A stretch of DNA of 27,520 bases from Cocleimonas sp. (GTDB taxonomy: Bacteria; Pseudomonadota; Gammaproteobacteria; Thiotrichales; Thiotrichaceae): contig JAGLBQ010000086.1 in the NCBI GenBank assembly GCA_023146675.1, forward strand, positions 1 through 27,520. The letters run 5' to 3'. Of this stretch, positions 21,681 through 27,520 are shown piece after piece (the first letter of the stretch is position 1; each line of letters opens with the position of its first letter). The notes below the pieces were generated by a model that was given only the letters and a program-made list of their open reading frames with translations, was not told the origin of the DNA and made no database searches. A program made the position numbers and the translations under genes.

Positions 21681-22634
21681 CTAGCGCCTAACTGTTTGTA
21701 TAAAGGCTTTTGCAAAGCGCCCTCCTAACGCCAATTGACCCGCCGCACTATAATGTAAATGATCATGACGTTTAGCTAAACCTCTGGTTGAAATAAGGCG
21801 ACTATTTCTAATACTGGCAGTAGAGCTTCTTTGTGCTTTTCGCACCATGTCACGAAAAGGGAAGGCATTAGCTGGCGGATCAACCTCACCCATAAAAAAG
21901 GCTAACGTGGGTGATTTTAATTCCTTACGCAATGCTCGAACAAATCGCGACAAATTTTGTGCGTAGGTGCGAGCTGCATTTGAATAACGTGCATCAGTCT
22001 CACCTTGCATCCACAATATTCCTGCAAATTTAACCCCTTTAACACTGGTATGCCGTCTCACTGTTTTTATCAGCTTTTTAAATAAAGGACCTGCGCTGGC
22101 GTTTCGTGTCTGACGCGCTTTACCAAGCCTCCAGTTAGGATCCCAAGCAAATAATGATGTGCCACCCACTGCAAATTTAATTAATTTAATAGTTTTATGA
22201 GGAAAACGCCGAGAAATAGCATGTGCAAAACCTACCTCAGGTCCAAAGCGTGCAAAACGATTCATTTGAGCAGGATAGCCATTAAAGTAGAATTTTACAT
22301 TGGCAGGAGTACGCCTATAGTTAGCAGAAAGTTTTGCTGTCGTCCCATGCCCTGCCATATTAGATTGACCTGCTAAAATAAATACCAATTCATTCGTTTG
22401 ATTCACATTGGTTTTAATTAACTCTCCATTAACGTGGTGAAGAATATTGCCAACTTTAGGTTGCCGAAAACGTGAGTAATGAGATAGTTGATTATTGACA
22501 TGGAGCACAACATCTTCAACTGGATTTGCTCTTACCTGCACTGATGCTAGTAATGGAAAAATAATTAATATAAAGAAAAATACCTTTATACGTGAGTTGT
22601 TTATAAAACTTGCGCCTAATTTAATTCTCTGCAC
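21681..22634 (-). CDS. Secreted SASA-family (sialate O-acetylesterase-like) carbohydrate esterase
   Basis: This 317-residue protein has a signal peptide cut after V-R-A (about residue 36) and an SGNH-type SASA domain (PF03629, also linked to carbohydrate esterase family 6). The block G-Q-S-N-M-A-G carries the catalytic Ser. G-P-E-V-G-F-A-H and G-I-L-W-M-Q-G-E-T-D-A are family blocks. H-D-H-L-H-Y-S near the C-terminus supplies the catalytic Asp/His. Family members remove acetyl groups from sialic acids or plant and microbial polysaccharides. The substrate here is unknown, though another secreted carbohydrate-active protein is in the window. The start is GTG at 22634, supported by GAAGG about 5-6 nt upstream; there is no ATG before the signal peptide. 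Confidence 0.85.
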   Translation of the reverse strand: MQRIKLGASFINNSRIKVFFFILIIFPLLASVQVRANPVEDVVLHVNNQLSHYSRFRQPKVGNILHHVNGELIKTNVNQTNELVFILAGQSNMAGHGTTAKLSANYRRTPANVKFYFNGYPAQMNRFARFGPEVGFAHAISRRFPHKTIKLIKFAVGGTSLFAWDPNWRLGKARQTRNASAGPLFKKLIKTVRRHTSVKGVKFAGILWMQGETDARYSNAARTYAQNLSRFVRALRKELKSPTLAFFMGEVDPPANAFPFRDMVRKAQRSSTASIRNSRLISTRGLAKRHDHLHYSAAGQLALGGRFAKAFIQTVRR

Positions 22635-23100
22635 GATTACCTTCTTTTAATAAATCAATTGCGGATAATTCTAGTACAATTCATTGTGATGATAAGTGGT
22701 TTATTTGAGATTTAATGACAGCGACAGCTAATTTCAAGACAAAGGGACTATTACGTTCAATAACACCATCAATACCTGCATAAAATTAATTTAATAATTT
22801 GTATTCTTATTTTCTACGCTATCACTCTGATCACATAGCCCTGCTATACTCCCGCCGTAACGCCTTGAATATCAAAAAATAGAAAATAAACTTGGCATCA
22901 GTCACCCACAGAAAAGTAGTTGACACTTTTGTAGATACTTACTGGTTACGGCTACCAACTAAGGCAAGACAGTATATCAAAATGCCTGCGCCACCTTAAT
23001 TTGATAAGCCCTGATTACTGAACCAATACAGCAATATCTGCTCTGATTCTACAAAGATTCAGGGCTGAATAATGAACTTCCTCTAAAAACAGTAAACACC
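22635..23100. promoter_or_regulatory. Long leader region before the RND efflux genes
   Basis: This 466-base gap has no supportable standard gene. It contains an extended -10 box TGCTATACT (22842-22850), an isolated TTGACA at 22920-22925 without a matching -10, and an inverted repeat GCCCTGA (23008-23014)/TCAGGGC (23059-23065). An alternative partner for the last is CTCTGA (23041-23046). A four-codon open frame M-N-F-L-stop lies at 23072-23086 behind AGGG. Translation of the fusion-protein gene may depend on this leader. Confidence 0.4.
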
Positions 23101-24444
23101 ATGATTAAATTTCTATTAAACCTCACCATGTTCCTAATAATGATCGCGATAGGCGTGGTTGCTTTTAAAAATATGCAAAGTAAGGCAAAAGAGGTGGTGC
23201 ATGAAAATGTTGGCATGGAGGCGAAACTTGTTGATGTTATTAGCATCAAAAAACAGCCTTTTTCTGCTCGTGTCACGGCGTATGGCAATGTGCAGCCCAC
23301 GGTGGTTTTTCAGGGCAAGGCTGAGGTCGGTGGTAAAGTAACTTACGTGCATCCTGCGCTTAAACGTGGTGCTAATATTGCTGCGGGGACGGTGGTGGTG
23401 CGTATTAACCCTATTGACTATAAACTTTCTTTAGATAAAAACCGTTCTGATTTAGAGACTAGCAAGTCGCAATTAGAGCTGTTAATGCAAGAGCGGGGAT
23501 CAACACGCGCCTCACTCAAGCTGGCTAATGCTAATTTACGCCTCGGCTTGCAAGAGTTAGGTCGCATTCGTACTATTTTTAATAGACAACTTATTGCGCG
23601 CTCTAAGCTGGATGCAGAGGAACAAAAGGTACTTCAGCTGCGGCAGAAAGTATCCGATACACAGGGGAAATTAAACACCTATGCAAGCCGTATCAAAAAT
23701 GCGAATGCCAAAATCAGGCGTTCATTGCAACAAGTTAAAGGGGGAAAAACAACCTTAGGACGCACACAAATAAAAATCCCATTCGATGCACGTATTAGCG
23801 TTGCTAACCTTGATAAAGGCGAGATAATCAATGCAGGCAGTATTTTATTTGAAGCCATTAATACTGATGCTGTAGAAATTAATGCAGAATTACCGATTAG
23901 CCAAATGCAAAGATTACTATCCGCACTGCAAGGCAAAACAGTAGATTTAAACGTAACGAATAGTAATCAACACTTAAAAAGCCTCAACCTGAAAGCACGA
24001 GTTAAATTAGTGGGGGGAAATAAGAAGGCAGTTTGGACGGGGCGTGTGGCGCGTTTTTCTGAATCCGTTGATCCAACCCGTCATACCACTGCAATAACAG
24101 TTGTCGTTGATCATCCTGATAAACATAGTATTGCCAATGGTAGACCTCCCTTATTAAAAGGCATGTATGTTGGAGTTGAGCTTTCAGCACCTGCCTATCC
24201 CGCCATTATTATCCCGCGTAAAGCAATTCATTCAGGACGAGCCTTTCTTGTTAATCAGGAAAATAAGCTAGAAATTCGCACGCTAGATATTCAATCACGG
24301 CAAGGCAATATTGCGGTTATTCACAAAGGCTTAAATGTTGGCGAACAACTTATCATTAATGATTTGGTTCCTGTGATTAAAGGTATGCCGCTAAAACCCT
24401 TCGTTAAAAAAGCCTCCCACCTGTCAGCACAGGACGTAAAATAA
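23101..24444 (+). CDS. RND efflux periplasmic adaptor (membrane fusion protein)
   Basis: This 447-residue HlyD/AcrA-type adaptor has an N-terminal signal-anchor helix (about 5-22). The lipoyl domain is split in two halves (about 74-107 and 211-250) around a long coiled-coil hairpin (about 108-210). A beta-barrel domain and the membrane-proximal domain follow (R-K-A-I-H near 373). It lacks a lipobox Cys. It links the inner-membrane permease encoded next to an outer-membrane channel, which is not in the window. No ribosome site precedes the ATG at 23101, and the frame has no earlier ATG/GTG/TTG before a stop at 23044. Expression may rely on reinitiation after a tiny upstream frame. The stop overlaps the permease start (TAATG). 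Confidence 0.88.
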   Translation: MIKFLLNLTMFLIMIAIGVVAFKNMQSKAKEVVHENVGMEAKLVDVISIKKQPFSARVTAYGNVQPTVVFQGKAEVGGKVTYVHPALKRGANIAAGTVVVRINPIDYKLSLDKNRSDLETSKSQLELLMQERGSTRASLKLANANLRLGLQELGRIRTIFNRQLIARSKLDAEEQKVLQLRQKVSDTQGKLNTYASRIKNANAKIRRSLQQVKGGKTTLGRTQIKIPFDARISVANLDKGEIINAGSILFEAINTDAVEINAELPISQMQRLLSALQGKTVDLNVTNSNQHLKSLNLKARVKLVGGNKKAVWTGRVARFSESVDPTRHTTAITVVVDHPDKHSIANGRPPLLKGMYVGVELSAPAYPAIIIPRKAIHSGRAFLVNQENKLEIRTLDIQSRQGNIAVIHKGLNVGEQLIINDLVPVIKGMPLKPFVKKASHLSAQDVK

Positions 24445-27400
24445 TGATACGCTATTTTGCTGCTCACCCTACCGCTGCTAATATCCTCATGATCTGCATT
24501 ATTTTGCTTGGGTTGACCAGCATATCAAGCCTGAATAAAGAGACCTTCCCTCAACTTAAATCCGTTTATGTGGGTGTCAGTGTCCCCTACCCTGGCGCTA
24601 GCCCTTCTGATGTTGAAGAAGGCATATGCAATCGCCTTGAAGATGCCACTGATGGCATTGTTTTTTTACTCGAACAACGCTGCGCTGCACAAGACAACAT
24701 AGGATCTCTGACGCTAAAAATGCAGGAGGCTGGTGATCTCAAACAGTTTAAAGACGATGTACAAGCAGCGGTTGATTCGATCAGTGATTTCCCTAGTGGG
24801 GTCGAAGATGTCACGGTAAGGGAGCTAAACCGTCTTGATGCGGTGTTAATTATTGCCGTAACTGCTGATCTGCCACAATCTGAATTAAAAGCACTTGCTG
24901 AACACTATCGCCGCCGCCTGTTGCAAGTTCCACAGATCCCCATTGTTGAAGTGATTGGTTTTCCACAACATGAATACAGCGTGCGTATCAAACCTGACGC
25001 GTTGCGTGCCTATAAGCTAGGCATTCAAGATATTGCCAACCTCATTAAAGCACAGTCGCTGGATATGCCCGCTGGAGTATTGGATGCACGCGATAACTCC
25101 TATCAAATTCGTATTGAAAATCTACGCCGTAGCAAACAGGAACTGGAAGACCTGATTATTCTCAATACACCCACAGGCGGTCAATTACGTCTGGGCGATA
25201 TTGCTACGATTGAAGATACTTTTTCAAATTCTGAAAAATTCTCAACGCTAAATGGAGCACCCTCAGCAAAGATACTGATCAGCAAAAATAAACAAGACGA
25301 TACCCTTACTGTTTATAACGCCGTCAGTAAATTTATCAATGAAGAAAATGCAAAATTACCCGAAGGCACCCGCCTCGTGATTACCCGTGATGCCGCTTCG
25401 GTTGTTGCAGACCGTCTTAATATGCTCACAACAAATGGCTGGCAGGGATTAGTACTTGCCACCTTTGCACTGTTCCTATTTTTTAGCTGGCGCTATACCT
25501 TCTGGGTCGCCGCAGGTCTACCGATTTCATTTCTAGGCGGACTTGTCTTGATGAGCATTCTTGGGGTCAGTATTAATATGATTTCAATGATTGCGCTGTT
25601 AATGGCAATTGGTATTTTAATGGATGATGCCATTGTGCTCTCAGAAAGCATTGAGGCAGAATACCGTTCAGGAAAACCACCCTTACAAGCAGCACTAGAG
25701 GGTACAGACAAAGTAATACGCGGGGTTATGTCGTCCTTTATCACCTCGGTTATTTTATTTGGCAGCCTGCTCTTTCTAAAGGGTGAAATGGGTCAAATAA
25801 TGGCGGTTCTACCCGTTGTACTCCTCTCCGTCTTGACCATTAGCCTGATTGAAGCATTTCTCATTTTGCCCCATCATCTTAGCCATTCCCTAGCATTGCA
25901 TAGCGAAAGAAAACGCGCACGTTGGCGTGAAATATTTGATGCTGGCTTTAATATATTACGCAATTTTGTCGGAAAAATAGCAGATTTTTCTATTAAAATA
26001 CGCTATCTCGTCGTTGGTGGAGCCATTGCCTTATTGATTGTTTCGATTGGTTTAATGACATCAGGTGTTGTTAAATTCAAAGGCTTTCCCAATATTGAAG
26101 GCAATGTGCTCGAAGCACGCATGATTATGCCGCAAGGCACTCCCTTTAAGCGCACCGAAGAAGTAGTGCAAAGCTTAGTTGATAGCCTTACCCAATCACT
26201 AAAAGAACTCCCTAAAGAAGCCAATGGTGCAAAACTAGTAAAGAATATTCAAGTTTTTTACAGTGAAAATAGCGATGCCAACGAGCAAGGCGCACATCTA
26301 GCCACTATTTCACTGGATCTTCTGGATGCAGAAACACGCAAGACATCACTGGCTGAACTAAAGCATTTATGGCGTAAAAATACACCGCTTATTTCTGATG
26401 CGCTCAGTCTACAATTCAAAGAACCTGTCTTTGGACCAAGCGGTCAGGCAATCTCCATTCGCTTACAAGGTGATGACTTAAATGAGCTATCCAAAGCCTC
26501 GTGGGAGTTGCAAAACTGGCTTAAAGCCTATGAAGGCACATTTAATATTATGGATGATCTGCGCCTTGGCAAACCGCAGTTTATCGTTAGCTTGTTACCA
26601 GGATCATTGCAATCAGGCATGGATGCACAACTATTATCAGCACAATTACGCGCTGCTTACCAAGGTATAAAGGTGAATAATGTCTATCAGGGGCGTGAGG
26701 CATACGAAGTTAATGTCAAGATGAGTAGCAACCCTGATAGTGCCATTGAAGATTTTGAACAGCTCACCCTCATCTCAAAAACAGGGGAAGCCATGCCGCT
26801 GAGTGCCATTGCAACGATAAAAGAAGAGCGTGAATTCTCACGTGTTATGCGCATTAATCATCAACGCACAATTACGGTTTCGGGCGATATTGATACCAAA
26901 ATTGCAAACACAAGTGAGATTATTAAACATGCCCATGAGAACTTTCTCTCCAAGCTAAAAGAAAAATATCCCAATATATCTTTTGGACTAGAGGGTGAAG
27001 TCAAAAAAGATGCAGAAACCAGTGGTTCAATTCTTATTGGCTTTGTGCTGGGAATTATTGGTGTTTATCTACTACTCAGCCTACAATTTCAAAACTACAA
27101 AGAACCCATTGTCGTCTTGCTCAATATCCCACTTGCACTCATCGGCGTTATCTGGGGGCATCTGTTTATGGGGCTGGATATGGGCTTACCCAGCATGATC
27201 GGTTTCGTCGCCATGGCGGGTGTGGTCGTCAATGATTCTATCCTGCTAGTGGAGTTTGTCAAAATACGTAGCGCCGAAGGAATGGGGCTACACCAAGCCG
27301 CAGGACAAGCCGTACGTGATCGCTTCCGCGCCGTCTTCTTAACCTCCATTACCACCGTTGCAGGCATGACACCCATGCTGTCAGAAACCAGCCTACAAGC

Positions 27401-27520
27401 ACAAATATTAGTGCCACTGGTTACCAGCGTTGTCTTTGGCATGTTGGCCGCAACCTTTTTGATTATTTTAGTACTACCTGCATCCTATGCGATATTAGAA
27501 GATCTAGGATTTGCCAGCCA
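24444..27520 (+). CDS. RND efflux permease, partial at the 3' window edge
   Basis: The frame is open from the ATG at 24444 to the end of the window (1025 full codons), with no stop seen. RND permeases are usually about 1020-1060 residues, so only the last few residues are missing. The first transmembrane helix is at about 13-31. Y-P-G-A-S-P-S-D-V-E begins the porter domain. L-M-D-D-A-I-V has Asp394-Asp395, matching the proton-relay pair in helix 4 of AcrB. In the second half, G-V-V-V-N-D-S-I-L-L-V-E-F has Asn930-Asp931 where AcrB has a Lys-Asn motif, placing it outside the classical AcrB group. It exports an unknown substrate by proton antiport with the adaptor upstream, with whose stop codon it overlaps. 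Confidence 0.92.
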   Translation, partial: MIRYFAAHPTAANILMICIILLGLTSISSLNKETFPQLKSVYVGVSVPYPGASPSDVEEGICNRLEDATDGIVFLLEQRCAAQDNIGSLTLKMQEAGDLKQFKDDVQAAVDSISDFPSGVEDVTVRELNRLDAVLIIAVTADLPQSELKALAEHYRRRLLQVPQIPIVEVIGFPQHEYSVRIKPDALRAYKLGIQDIANLIKAQSLDMPAGVLDARDNSYQIRIENLRRSKQELEDLIILNTPTGGQLRLGDIATIEDTFSNSEKFSTLNGAPSAKILISKNKQDDTLTVYNAVSKFINEENAKLPEGTRLVITRDAASVVADRLNMLTTNGWQGLVLATFALFLFFSWRYTFWVAAGLPISFLGGLVLMSILGVSINMISMIALLMAIGILMDDAIVLSESIEAEYRSGKPPLQAALEGTDKVIRGVMSSFITSVILFGSLLFLKGEMGQIMAVLPVVLLSVLTISLIEAFLILPHHLSHSLALHSERKRARWREIFDAGFNILRNFVGKIADFSIKIRYLVVGGAIALLIVSIGLMTSGVVKFKGFPNIEGNVLEARMIMPQGTPFKRTEEVVQSLVDSLTQSLKELPKEANGAKLVKNIQVFYSENSDANEQGAHLATISLDLLDAETRKTSLAELKHLWRKNTPLISDALSLQFKEPVFGPSGQAISIRLQGDDLNELSKASWELQNWLKAYEGTFNIMDDLRLGKPQFIVSLLPGSLQSGMDAQLLSAQLRAAYQGIKVNNVYQGREAYEVNVKMSSNPDSAIEDFEQLTLISKTGEAMPLSAIATIKEEREFSRVMRINHQRTITVSGDIDTKIANTSEIIKHAHENFLSKLKEKYPNISFGLEGEVKKDAETSGSILIGFVLGIIGVYLLLSLQFQNYKEPIVVLLNIPLALIGVIWGHLFMGLDMGLPSMIGFVAMAGVVVNDSILLVEFVKIRSAEGMGLHQAAGQAVRDRFRAVFLTSITTVAGMTPMLSETSLQAQILVPLVTSVVFGMLAATFLIILVLPASYAILEDLGFAS

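Noticed and set aside
22920..22948. TTGACA as a promoter for the efflux operon
   Set aside because: No acceptable -10 box exists at 16-18 bp spacing (TGGTTA region).
25493..27442. Several minus- and plus-strand open frames inside the permease region
   Set aside because: They are shadows of the long permease frame starting at 24444, which encodes conserved RND motifs throughout.

Overview
This is an AT-rich stretch of bacterial chromosome with a Gram-negative, gammaproteobacterial character. It has lipoprotein and Sec signals, an OmpA-type envelope protein, an RND efflux pair, a bacterial tRNA-Ser and many intrinsic terminators. The soeABC operon (membrane-bound, cytoplasm-facing sulfite dehydrogenase) points to a sulfur-oxidizing chemolithotroph. 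Together with the Roadblock/LC7 proteins and moderately low GC, this suggests a Thiotrichales- or Beggiatoa-like organism, but the assignment is an inference.

Layout. 1-372: end of an upstream transcript and tRNA-Ser(GGA), minus strand. 636-2929: an OmpA/MotB-domain membrane protein and a mechanosensitive-channel-like protein. 3074-3961 (-): an orphan ParB-like protein with a TTG start. 4359-5876: a lipoprotein di-heme cytochrome c peroxidase, preceded by a long palindrome. 5929-8839 (-): a two-gene operon of a large secreted glycoside-hydrolase-like protein and a Sel1-repeat protein. 8986-12046: a tight four-gene operon of two Roadblock/LC7 proteins and two membrane sensors that both stop right after a HAMP domain (one double Cache, one Tll0287/DUF3365 with a CxxCH heme motif). 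A secreted lysine-rich protein follows. 12695-13048 (-): a small secreted basic protein with four Cys. 13380-18058: soeABC. 18152-19305: a DUF3301 membrane protein divergent from an inositol-monophosphatase-family enzyme. 19696-21572: two convergent paralogous secreted ankyrin proteins. 21681-22634 (-): a secreted SASA-type acetylesterase. 23101-27520: an RND membrane fusion protein and its permease, the latter running off the window.

How the parts work together. SoeABC would oxidize cytoplasmic sulfite and pass electrons to quinone. The peroxidase would detoxify H2O2 in the periplasm. The RND pair exports an unknown substrate. The most system-like novelty is the Roadblock/HAMP operon: two sensors with no attached output domain sit beside two small platform proteins, so signalling would have to happen between separate proteins. 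Several intergenic regions hold strong palindromes or hairpins: 4214-4250, 19637-19665, 20531-20612 and 20723-20748.

No insertion sequence, CRISPR array, integrase or rRNA gene was seen.
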